Assembly: GCA_026990765.1 (NCBI GenBank)
Contig: JALXCV010000072.1
Coordinates: 1-61,169 of the forward strand
Direction of reading: 5' to 3'
Source: Hyphomicrobiales bacterium
GTDB lineage: Bacteria; Pseudomonadota; Alphaproteobacteria; Rhizobiales; Aestuariivirgaceae
DNA length: 61,169 nt
The notes beneath the pieces are model-generated. The model made no database searches and had not been told where the DNA came from. It saw only the letters and a program-made list of their open reading frames with translations. The translations under genes were made by a program, and so were the position numbers. Positions 17,525-25,222 of this stretch are shown here, piece by piece. Position 1 is the first letter of the stretch. Each line of letters starts with the position of its first letter.

Positions 17525-18913
17525 TCAAATAGCTGCTCTCAGTCCTTGTTTTGTCACATGCTGGGTGGTTTCATTAAGCGCTTTTTCATAGCGGTCAAAC
17601 AGCTCATTGAGTTCATCTTCCTTTATGGTCAGTGGCGGACACAGCGAGACTGCATCGCCCATGGCCCTTGAGATGAGTCCATGATTTTGGGCATTGCTTA
17701 CCATATTCATGCCTACCAGCTGTTTTGGATCAAATGCACGGCGGGTTTTCTTGTCGGCCACAAGCTCAATTGCACCAACCATACCGGAATATCGCACATC
17801 CCCGACCAGTTCATGATCGGCCAGCGCATCCAGCCGGGATTTGAAGATTTTGCTCATTTCAGCGGCATGAGCAATGATTCCGTCACGTTCATAAATCTCC
17901 AGGGTTTTAAGCGCCACTGCGGTCCCGACCGGATGGCCGGTATAGGTGAAACCATGGGCAAAACCACCCAGTTTTTCCGATTGCACCAGCATTGCCTGAT
18001 ACATGTCTTCTTCAATGGTAATGGCGCCCAGCGGGAAATAGGCCGAGGTGATGGCCTTGGCCATGGATACGCTGTCGGGCAGATAATCATGGGTTTGGGC
18101 GCCGAACCAGTTACCGGTACGACCAAATCCACAAATAACCTCATCGGAAATCATGCGAATATCATATTTTCTCAGCAGGGCGGAAATTTTCGGGAAATAG
18201 CCTTCAGGTGGCGGCACCACCCCGCCAGCCCCCAGAACCGGTTCGGCAATAAAGGCGGCAATGGTTTCAGCACCTTCACGATTGATGAGTTCTTCCAGAT
18301 CATCCACCAGCCGGTCGGTAAACTCAGCTTCGGTCTCACCATCTCTGGCATGGTGATAATAATGCGGTGATGAAGTGTGCAGAATATTGTCGATCGGCAA
18401 ATCAAATTCAGCATGAACAGGGGGCAGACCGGTTAGGCTGCCAGCGGCAACCGATACGCCGTGATAGCCATCAATACGGGCAATGATTTTCTTCTTTTCC
18501 GGTTTGCCGCGAGCATTATTGTAATACCAGGTCAGTTTCACCTGCATGTCATTGGCTTCAGAGCCAGAACCGCAAAACAGTACCTTTGAAGCATCGCACG
18601 GCACCAGCTCTTTCAACTTTTCTGAAAGGGCAATGGCACTGTCATGGGTTTTGTGACCAAACAGATGGGTAAATGACAGTTTTTGCATCTGTTCGGCTGC
18701 CACTTCCACCAGTTCTGAATTGCCATAACCCAAAGATGAACACCAAAGGCCAGACATGCCTTCAATATATTCCTTGCCCTCATTGTCATAAATATAGATA
18801 CCCCGCGCCTCTTCAATCACCAGCGGGCCGACATTGCGATGGGCTGAAAGATTGGTGAACGGATGGATAACAGTTTCAATGTCCCGGTGGGCTAGATTGG
18901 AAAGCGTGTTCAT
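17525..18913 (-). CDS. Class III (omega) aminotransferase
   Basis: PLP-dependent aminotransferase of about 462 aa from ATG 18913. The cofactor-binding GSGSEAND is near residue 115, the Asp that contacts the PLP ring is D257 in ISDEVICGFGRTG, and the Schiff-base lysine is K286 in SMAKAITSAYFPLGA. The combination HLFGHKTHDSAI at the N-terminus and W-F/GAQ near 268 is like the omega-amino acid, putrescine or taurine:pyruvate aminotransferases. The substrate is not determined. It is divergent from an orphan TRAP binding protein, which might supply an amine or amino-acid substrate; this is speculation. A longer frame to 18958 is less likely. Confidence 0.9.
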   Translation of the reverse strand: MNTLSNLAHRDIETVIHPFTNLSAHRNVGPLVIEEARGIYIYDNEGKEYIEGMSGLWCSSLGYGNSELVEVAAEQMQKLSFTHLFGHKTHDSAIALSEKLKELVPCDASKVLFCGSGSEANDMQVKLTWYYNNARGKPEKKKIIARIDGYHGVSVAAGSLTGLPPVHAEFDLPIDNILHTSSPHYYHHARDGETEAEFTDRLVDDLEELINREGAETIAAFIAEPVLGAGGVVPPPEGYFPKISALLRKYDIRMISDEVICGFGRTGNWFGAQTHDYLPDSVSMAKAITSAYFPLGAITIEEDMYQAMLVQSEKLGGFAHGFTYTGHPVGTAVALKTLEIYERDGIIAHAAEMSKIFKSRLDALADHELVGDVRYSGMVGAIELVADKKTRRAFDPKQLVGMNMVSNAQNHGLISRAMGDAVSLCPPLTIKEDELNELFDRYEKALNETTQHVTKQGLRAAI

Positions 18914-19051
18914 TACTGATCCCTGACTAAAAGTAATAATGCGATTCTGTGATTGCACTATGCTATTAAAAAGTCAGTTTCGTCCAGAAATACCGCACGA
19001 GTGAAGTAAATAATCATCACGAGCTTTGCCGACTTTGTTGAGAAGCCTGTA

Positions 19052-19064
19052 ATTATCTGATAAT
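19052..19064. promoter_or_regulatory. 13-bp palindrome upstream of the DctP-type gene
   Basis: ATTATC-T-GATAAT is a perfect odd palindrome 46 bp upstream of ATG 19110, in the divergent region shared with the aminotransferase gene. It could be an operator; no regulator gene is adjacent. Confidence 0.3.
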
Positions 19065-19109
19065 CATTGCTGCCAAGTGCCTATAAACAAGAATAACAGG
19101 GACATGCAA

Positions 19110-20147
19110 ATGCCGAAAATCACTTCACTGATTGTGGCCGCAATCATTGCGCTGGCTGCGGGAGTATCGCAAAGTTCTGCGGCAGAAATAACCTTGCGGG
19201 TGCATCATTTCCTCGGCAGTGATTCCCTGCCGCAAACAGCCCTGATCGAGCCATGGGCAAAAAGAATCGAGGCTGATTCAAATGGCCGGATCAAGGTTGA
19301 AATTCATCCTGATATGGAACTTGGCGGCCATGCGCCCGATCTGATCGATCAGGTGGTAAAGGGCACAGTCGATATTATCTGGACGGCTGCGGCCTATACG
19401 CCCAAACGCTTCATGCGCACTACAGTGTTCACCCTGCCGCTGGTGCACATAAACAATCCGGTTGCCACCAATCTGGCAATCCGTGATCTGTTTGCCTCTG
19501 ATCTGGCCCCTGAATATAAGGGGATTCATCCGTTAGTTTTGCATGTGCATCAAGGCCATGCACTGCATATGGCAACCCGACCGGTTTATGAACTGGCTGA
19601 TCTCAAGGGCATGGTCATTCGCCCGCCGGGACGCCAGATTGGTGCCTGGACAGTTGAGGCACTTGGCGCCCAGACCACCAAAAAGCGTCACCCCAAACTG
19701 CCAAAAGCTCTTAAAAATTCCGAACTGGATGGAACATTAATGTCGTTCCGGCTGGCTGAATCAATGGGGGTGGTGGATGCTGTCAAATATCATACAGTGC
19801 TGCCGGGCAATTCCTATTTCGGCACCAGTATCTATATGTTCCTGATGAACGAAAAGCGCTACAAGTCCCTGCCTGGGGATTTACGGGCTGTTATTGACAA
19901 AAACTCCGGGCGCGAACTGGCAATAATGGCAGGCAGGGCCTGGGAAGATGCCGGAAACAAGGCGCAAAAGGCAGCCTCATGGAAAGCTAACCAGATAATC
20001 GAGCTTGAAGAGGACAGCCAGAGTCTGCTGGTTTTACGGCTGGAAAAAATCTGGGACCGCTATGTAAAAATGCTGGAGCCATCGGGAATTGATGCCAGAA
20101 AACTGATTGCAAAGGCCAGGGCAGCGGTAAAGGCCAACAGCAAATAA
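19110..20147 (+). CDS. DctP-type TRAP solute-binding protein, orphan
   Basis: Periplasmic binding protein (about 345 aa) of the DctP/TRAP class: signal peptide MPKITSLIVAAIIALAAGVS (QSSAAE), then ITLRVHHFLGSDS, IEADSNGRIKVEIHPDMELGG near 60 and DLKGMVIRPPGRQIG near 165, where the conserved Arg normally grips the ligand carboxylate. ATG 19110 has AGGG (19098-19101) at the better spacing than ATG 19104. No DctQ or DctM gene follows; the next gene is on the opposite strand. It must share a remote permease or act as a sensor/chaperone. Divergent from a class III aminotransferase. Confidence 0.9.
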   Translation: MPKITSLIVAAIIALAAGVSQSSAAEITLRVHHFLGSDSLPQTALIEPWAKRIEADSNGRIKVEIHPDMELGGHAPDLIDQVVKGTVDIIWTAAAYTPKRFMRTTVFTLPLVHINNPVATNLAIRDLFASDLAPEYKGIHPLVLHVHQGHALHMATRPVYELADLKGMVIRPPGRQIGAWTVEALGAQTTKKRHPKLPKALKNSELDGTLMSFRLAESMGVVDAVKYHTVLPGNSYFGTSIYMFLMNEKRYKSLPGDLRAVIDKNSGRELAIMAGRAWEDAGNKAQKAASWKANQIIELEEDSQSLLVLRLEKIWDRYVKMLEPSGIDARKLIAKARAAVKANSK

Positions 20148-20169
20148 CCTGTGCCCACACGGGTGGCAG

Positions 20170-20188
20170 GTGCTGCCCAACACAGCAC
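20170..20188. terminator. Short hairpin between convergent genes
   Basis: GTGCTG (20170-20175) pairs with CAGCAC (20183-20188) around a 7-nt loop in the 42-bp gap between the DctP-type gene and the MBL gene. No T tract. A bidirectional terminator is possible. Confidence 0.35.
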
Positions 20189-20189
20189 A

Positions 20190-21086
20190 TCAAACCCAAA
20201 ATTCTCCCTTGAGCGACACTCCCTTGTCCGCCTTGATCTTGCCGCGTTCCAGCAAATGCTGGATATGGGCCAGGGTTGACATGGCCGCGGCTGGATGCAG
20301 GCGGGGATCTATATCGGAATAGACATTTTCCACTATGGTCATTATCTGCCGGTCACCCTTTTGAATCCTGCGCAAGATGGCTTCCTCGCGCATCAGGCGA
20401 TGAGTAAGGAAGGCACGGACATATGGTTTCGGCTTGTGTCTGGGGCCGCCATGGGTTGGCCAGTAAACAGCATCATCGCGTTCTATCAGCAGTTTCAGCG
20501 AATTGTAATAATCTCCCATATTGCCATCAGGCGGGATAATGACACTGGTCGACCAGGCCATAATGTGATCACCGGTAAACAGGCTGTTTTCTTCCAGCAG
20601 GGCAAAACACATATGATTGGCGGTATGGCCAGGGGTGAATACACACTCCATGTTCCAGCCCATGCCCCTAATTACATCGCCATGGCGTATTTCGACATCA
20701 GGAACAAAATCACGGTCACCGCCTGCATCGATTCTGACACCATCATCAAGCAGCCCATTGCTGTGCGGGCCAACCCCGCAAGTTTCAGCACCGGTTGCCT
20801 GTTTCAGCCTTGCGGCCAGCGGGGAATGATCAAGATGGGTATGGGTTATCAGAATGTGTGATACGTCGCGTCCGGCTATGGCGGCAATGAGGGCATCAAA
20901 ATGTTGATCATCATCAGGCCCGGGATCGATGATACAAAGCCGGTCCTGACCAATCAGATAGGTGCCAGTGCCATAAAAGGTGAAGGGGCCGGGATTGTTG
21001 CACACCACCCGTTCTATCAGTGGCGACAAGCGTATACCTGCCCCGTAATGCGGCTCAAAATTGCGGTCAAAACCAATATCGGCCAT
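20190..21086 (-). CDS. MBL-fold metallo-hydrolase (LACTB2/glyoxalase II-like)
   Basis: A 298-residue metallo-beta-lactamase fold hydrolase. The metal-binding motif is H82-T-H84-L-D86-H87, later ligands are in FTPGHTANHMCF near 160 and LFTGDHIMAW near 178, and the C-terminal THGGP near 215 supplies the last His. A helical C-terminal domain (HRLMREEAILRRIQKG ...) like that of LACTB2-type proteins follows. Hydrolysis of a thioester, ester or RNA is possible; substrate unknown. I place the start at MADIGFD (21086) rather than 21110. Confidence 0.88.
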   Translation of the reverse strand: MADIGFDRNFEPHYGAGIRLSPLIERVVCNNPGPFTFYGTGTYLIGQDRLCIIDPGPDDDQHFDALIAAIAGRDVSHILITHTHLDHSPLAARLKQATGAETCGVGPHSNGLLDDGVRIDAGGDRDFVPDVEIRHGDVIRGMGWNMECVFTPGHTANHMCFALLEENSLFTGDHIMAWSTSVIIPPDGNMGDYYNSLKLLIERDDAVYWPTHGGPRHKPKPYVRAFLTHRLMREEAILRRIQKGDRQIMTIVENVYSDIDPRLHPAAAMSTLAHIQHLLERGKIKADKGVSLKGEFWV

Positions 21087-21156
21087 GTGTTTTCCCTGAT
21101 GATGCAGCAATTGGTGCTGTATTAAACCAAATTATACCTTGCAGGCCTTGCCGGGC

Positions 21157-21166
21157 TTTTCTATAG
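21157..21166 (+). promoter_or_regulatory. Possible BioR box upstream of bioY
   Basis: TTTTCTATAG matches 8 of 10 positions of the alphaproteobacterial BioR site TTATCTATAA as I remember it, 47 bp upstream of the bioY start. A short motif at 8/10 may arise by chance. Confidence 0.25.
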
Positions 21167-21212
21167 GTTTGTGATAGACATCGCTTCTGTAATCAAGAGG
21201 AATTTCAGCTTC

Positions 21213-21794
21213 ATGAATTTCGTTACTGCAAACACCCTGTCAGCAACCCTGTGGCCAGCCAAGGGCATGACCCGCAATATCGCCCTGGCAATTGCCGGAT
21301 CGCTGGCGCTTTGGGCATCGGCAAAACTCAGTGTTCCGTTCTTTCCGGTTCCCATGACCATGCAGACATTCATGGTGTTGGCCATCGGGGCGGCATTTGG
21401 CTGGAGGCTGGGTGCGGCAACGGTAATTCTGTATCTTGTGGAAGGGGCAACCGGTCTGCCGGTATTTTCCAATTCCCCTGAACGCGGCATCGGGCTTGCC
21501 TATATGGCCGGTCCGACTGGCGGCTATCTTGTCGGCTTTGTGCTGGCGGCAATGACTAGCGGCTGGCTGGCTGAAAAAGGAGCCGACCGCAATGTGTTTG
21601 CCATGTTCTGTGCAATGTTGCTGGGTGCACTGGTGATTTACCTGCCCGGTATCTTGTGGCTATCCGGCTTTACCGGCATGGAAAAGGCCATAAGCCTTGG
21701 CTTTGTGCCATTTGTGCTGGCTGATATTTTCAAGGCCGGTCTGGCAGCCGCAATTTTCCCGGCTATCTGGTCGTTAATGTCGAGCAAAGCCTGA
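21213..21794 (+). CDS. bioY: Biotin transporter BioY
   Basis: Substrate-binding S component (193 aa) of a biotin ECF transporter. Six hydrophobic stretches; family motifs are VPFFPVPMTMQTFMVL near residue 45, YLVEGATGLPVFS near 75 and MAGPTGGYLVGF near 97. No bioM or bioN (ATPase/T component) is adjacent, so it acts alone or with a shared energising module. ATG 21213 has agagg 12 nt upstream. The organism thus probably takes up biotin. Confidence 0.94.
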   Translation: MNFVTANTLSATLWPAKGMTRNIALAIAGSLALWASAKLSVPFFPVPMTMQTFMVLAIGAAFGWRLGAATVILYLVEGATGLPVFSNSPERGIGLAYMAGPTGGYLVGFVLAAMTSGWLAEKGADRNVFAMFCAMLLGALVIYLPGILWLSGFTGMEKAISLGFVPFVLADIFKAGLAAAIFPAIWSLMSSKA

Positions 21795-21891
21795 TTGTTC
21801 AGTCCTCAACTGTTACACAATGAGACAATATTAACCTTTACCTGATCATGGCATCTACCTATAGTGAGGCAGATGCGGCACCTTGGCAACC

Positions 21892-24033
21892 ATGAGATGT
21901 AAAGGTTTTACGGTGCAAAATATATTGTTTTTCAGTGGTTTGCGGATATTTCGCGCTACTATGCTGGCTATATTCACAGTAGCTGTCGGCCTGTTACTCA
22001 ACCTGCAATTGGTAAATGCCGGAAATGTTCCGTCACAAATCAGGCTGGCCAATGGTACTGTCAAAGTCTGGCGTCCGCCCTCAGCCAATACCGGTTGCTG
22101 TGGATGCAAAGCTGACAGCAGCAAAAAATGTCCGGTTGCCAAAAGGCTCAAAATATTACCGCGACCAAAACCCGTATTAAAGAAAAAGCTCCACAAAAAG
22201 CCCAAAATCCGCAAACCCGCGCGCCGCAAGGCCTCTGCCAGGTCCAGATGCAAACGGCCATTCAAATGGCATCGCGGCAAGTGCCAGTTACGACGCAAAC
22301 CGGCAAGAAGCAAAACCCGCCAGGTCTCGAAACACAAGGCAAGGGTCAGAACCAGAGCAGCATTGCGACGGCCACAAAAAACGGCCATAATTGCGCGATG
22401 CAAACCACCGATGATACTGGATGCCGGGAAATGCCGCTACCCGGTCGACAGGAGCTGCAAATCACCACTGGTGTTGCGCGATAATGCCTGCCGATATCCG
22501 GTCAGGGTGAAATGCGATCCACCGCTGATTTTGAAAAACGGGGTTTGCCAACCGATAGTAACCACCTCCTGCCCTAAATCCATGCGCTTGCAGAATGGGG
22601 TCTGCCGCTATCTGGTAAACACTGGATGCAAGGCACCATTTGTCAAGCAGGGCAATAGCTGCCGATTACCGGTTGTCGCTGGATGCAAAAAACCGCTGCA
22701 ACTGATTAATGGTCAGTGCCGCTATCAGGTGGTTTCCAAATGCAAGGCACCTTTTATATTGAAAGACGGCGCCTGCCGCCCGCCAGTCGCCAAATCCCTG
22801 CCGCAAATAATCGCAAAGACCCCGGTCAGAATTGTTAAAAGCTGTGATACACCTTTTGAATTGCGCGATGGCAAATGTCGCTACAAGGTAAATGCCGGTT
22901 GCCCGGTGCCGCTAATTCTGAAGGACGGGATTTGCCAGTATCCGGTAAAAGCTGATTGTGCGGCACCCATGATACTCAAAAATGGCACCTGTCAGTATCC
23001 GGTTAAGACTGAATGTACTGCGCCGATGATACTCAAAGATGGCTCCTGCCAGTATCCGGTAAAAGCCGAATGCAAGGCACCATTTGTCCTGCGTGATGGT
23101 GCTTGCCATCCACCAATAGCCAAGGCACTGCCTGCCCCCATTGCCAGCAAACCACTGCCAGTGAAAAAGACTTGCGATGCACCGCTGCAACTGCGGAACG
23201 GGGTTTGCCAGTATCCGATTAAGGCTGAATGTTCTACGCCTATGATACTCAAAGATGGCGCCTGCCAGTATCCGGTGAAAGCTGAATGCGAAGCACCATT
23301 TGTCCTGCGTGATGGCGCATGTCATCCACCAATTGCCAAGGCGCTGCCAGCTCCCATTGCCAGCAAGCCATTGCCAGTGAAAAAGACTTGCGATGCACCG
23401 CTGCAATTGCGGGACGGGGTTTGCCAATATCCGGTGAAGGCTGAATGTGCTGCGCCTTTGATACTCAAAGATGGCACATGTCAGTATCCGGTGAAGGAAG
23501 ATTGTGATTTGCCGTTTGTTCTCAAGGACGGGGTTTGTCATCCATTACCGGCCAAAGCTGTTGCTACAGAAAAGCTTTGCAGGGATTATTACAAGGCTGC
23601 CGGGCAGAACAAGACAAAACCTCCTGCCAGCAACAATCAGGCTTCCCGTCCGGCTAACCGACCAGCTTTCAACAATCAGACTTCCCGACCGGCTAACCGG
23701 CCAGCTTTTGCTCGCGGGCAATTGCGACCATTACCACCGCCTGGTTTGTTCAGATACCGGCAAGTTCGCCCAGCTTTACCAGCACCGCGTTACAATTACC
23801 GACCTCCTGCACCACCAGCTGGTCGGGTAAACAGGGGATTTGCACCGCGACAGCCGCTCCAGCCGGGTTTTGCACCTGCAAGGCCGAATATGGGGAGATT
23901 GCCTCCACGGGGTAACAGGCAATTTGTCAGACCTTCAATATTACCGGGGCCGCCGGCAAGACCGGGACTTTCACCTGTACCTCGCCCTCAAGCCATGTGT
24001 CTGTGCCCATGCAATGCAAAAAAACGATATTAG
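21892..24033 (+). CDS. Secreted Cys-repeat protein with basic and Pro/Arg-rich flanks
   Basis: I do not recognise a named family. Four regions are visible. (1) A signal peptide or anchor ending in MLAIFTVAVGLLLNLQLVNA. (2) A very basic stretch (about residues 75-170 from ATG 21892), rich in Lys/Arg, after a CCGC motif. (3) About 19 repeats (22249 onward, dense from 22399 to about 23580) of the form C-x3-[FLM]-x-L-[KR]-[DN]-G-x-C-[QRH]-Y-P-V-K-x2, always C-x10-C, period 19 aa, three of them with a 34-aa unit carrying an Ala/Pro/Lys linker. (4) A Pro/Arg/Asn-rich tail ending in a C-x-C-x3-C-like motif and KKRY. The start is uncertain: ATG 21892, GTG 21913 (AAAGG seven nt upstream) and ATG 21961 are in frame. 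A cell-envelope structural or polyanion/peptidoglycan-binding role is inference; about 40 Cys suggest disulfides. Confidence 0.8.
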   Translation: MRCKGFTVQNILFFSGLRIFRATMLAIFTVAVGLLLNLQLVNAGNVPSQIRLANGTVKVWRPPSANTGCCGCKADSSKKCPVAKRLKILPRPKPVLKKKLHKKPKIRKPARRKASARSRCKRPFKWHRGKCQLRRKPARSKTRQVSKHKARVRTRAALRRPQKTAIIARCKPPMILDAGKCRYPVDRSCKSPLVLRDNACRYPVRVKCDPPLILKNGVCQPIVTTSCPKSMRLQNGVCRYLVNTGCKAPFVKQGNSCRLPVVAGCKKPLQLINGQCRYQVVSKCKAPFILKDGACRPPVAKSLPQIIAKTPVRIVKSCDTPFELRDGKCRYKVNAGCPVPLILKDGICQYPVKADCAAPMILKNGTCQYPVKTECTAPMILKDGSCQYPVKAECKAPFVLRDGACHPPIAKALPAPIASKPLPVKKTCDAPLQLRNGVCQYPIKAECSTPMILKDGACQYPVKAECEAPFVLRDGACHPPIAKALPAPIASKPLPVKKTCDAPLQLRDGVCQYPVKAECAAPLILKDGTCQYPVKEDCDLPFVLKDGVCHPLPAKAVATEKLCRDYYKAAGQNKTKPPASNNQASRPANRPAFNNQTSRPANRPAFARGQLRPLPPPGLFRYRQVRPALPAPRYNYRPPAPPAGRVNRGFAPRQPLQPGFAPARPNMGRLPPRGNRQFVRPSILPGPPARPGLSPVPRPQAMCLCPCNAKKRY
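23071..23502 (+). repeat. Tandem 216-bp higher-order repeat inside the Cys-repeat gene
   Basis: Positions 23071-23286 and 23287-23502 are two copies of a 72-codon block (one 34-aa unit plus two 19-aa units). By hand I count about 26 differences, roughly 88% identity, many at third positions. A diverged relative of the 34-aa unit begins at 22741. This shows growth by unequal exchange of multi-unit blocks, with protein sequence kept under selection. Confidence 0.85.
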
Positions 24034-24068
24034 GGGAAAGGCCCCGGTTCACGGACCAATAAACAGGG

Positions 24069-25130
24069 TCAAACCTGACTGGCAGCCTTGCACATATGCC
24101 CAAGTTTCTGCATGGCCAGTTCCCGGCCCAGCATGGCAAGGCCGCAATCAGGAGCTGCTATCAACCGGTCATGGTCTATATGTTCAAGTGCTGCTTCCAG
24201 GCGTGAGGCAATCTCTTCAACCGTTTCCAGACGGCTCTGGGCAATAGCGACCGAACCGAAAATCACCGTGGTGCTGGTGAATTTTTCCAGCAGCGACAAA
24301 TCATTATGACGATGCGCATCTTCCAGCGACACCTGATCGATGCTTGAAGCATCAACCGCCCCTGCCAGACGGAAATAGCTCAAGGGGTCAGCCTTGTGAT
24401 ATTCACTGTCATCAAGATGTTCAGGATAACCGCAGCACATGTGCATAACTCTGGTTACATCATCACCAACCCCGTCAAAACAGCGGTCAAGACACTCAAC
24501 CCCGTAATCAAGGGCGCGTTCAACATTGCGGGCGAAAAGTGGTTCATCAATCTGAATGAATTTGCATCCAGCAGCAGCCAGCGCCCTGATTTCATGGTTG
24601 AGACTATCTGCCAGATCAAAGGCCAGTTGGCGTTCATCGTCGTAAAACTCGTTGGCGCAGGTATCCATGATGGTTGTGGGACCAGGAACAGTTATCTTTA
24701 CCGGCCTGTCGGTAAATGATTGTGCTACCGTATAATCATGATCAAGGAAATGTTTATCCTTGGCGGCAATCTGACCGCGAATGGTTGGCAGTTCAGCCGT
24801 ATAGGCCCCATCACGCAGGATGCGTTTTGTCAGATCCTTGAAATCAAACCCGTGCAAATGCCGGCAATGATAATGGATGTAGTTTTCACGGCGCTGTTCA
24901 CCATCAGTCGGAATTGATACCCCGCAATTTACCTGATCCTCAATTGCCGCCTGGGTGGCCCTTACATAGAGTTGTTCGGTTTCAGCATTACTGTCAGCTT
25001 CCAGTTCGCTGGCCATGCGGGTTACTTCGCCTGATGTATTGCTCAAGCCCATTTCAACCTGAAACCAGTCGCGCATTGGTACATAGTCAGGCTTTGGATA
25101 GGCACCTATGCAGGTTGTCAATATTGCCAT
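24069..25130 (-). CDS. Cobalamin-independent methionine synthase-like protein (MetE C-terminal domain type)
   Basis: A 353-residue stand-alone protein equal to the catalytic C-terminal half of MetE. The zinc site is visible as H-x-C in VMHMCCGYPEH near residue 230 and the final Cys in IAAPDCGL near 330; FIQIDEPLFAR near 185 is the typical IDEP motif. PVKITVPGPTTIMD near 145 is the VxGPxT motif. The N-terminal half of true MetE, which binds polyglutamyl folate, is missing, so the methyl donor may not be methyl-THF; short relatives in archaea and bacteria use other donors. It is 92 bp downstream of the AlaDH/PNT-like gene in the same direction and convergent with the Cys-repeat gene. Confidence 0.88.
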   Translation of the reverse strand: MAILTTCIGAYPKPDYVPMRDWFQVEMGLSNTSGEVTRMASELEADSNAETEQLYVRATQAAIEDQVNCGVSIPTDGEQRRENYIHYHCRHLHGFDFKDLTKRILRDGAYTAELPTIRGQIAAKDKHFLDHDYTVAQSFTDRPVKITVPGPTTIMDTCANEFYDDERQLAFDLADSLNHEIRALAAAGCKFIQIDEPLFARNVERALDYGVECLDRCFDGVGDDVTRVMHMCCGYPEHLDDSEYHKADPLSYFRLAGAVDASSIDQVSLEDAHRHNDLSLLEKFTSTTVIFGSVAIAQSRLETVEEIASRLEAALEHIDHDRLIAAPDCGLAMLGRELAMQKLGHMCKAASQV

Positions 25131-25222
25131 GGCCTCAACTCCTGTTTTTCAAGTTGTTTTCAATTGCCTATTATAGACTTGTTCAAAGTTTATCCTGATA
25201 CGGATGCGACCTGTTTCGCTCT

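Noticed and set aside
23071-23502. Sequencing or assembly artefact as origin of the 216-bp duplication
   Set aside because: The copies differ at about 26 positions, mostly synonymous or conservative, so they are genuine diverged copies.
22912-23541. Long minus-strand frame of 209 codons inside the Cys-repeat gene
   Set aside because: It is the complement of the repeats; the antisense frame stays open only because the coding units repeat. No start context or family resemblance.
22399-23580. Repeats at 22.4-23.6 kb as a CRISPR array
   Set aside because: The units are in-frame coding repeats of 57 or 102 bp with changing third positions, without unique spacers.
25131-25222. SAM or cobalamin riboswitch upstream of the MetE-like gene
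   Set aside because: The gap is 92 bp, AT-rich, without the conserved helices of either riboswitch.
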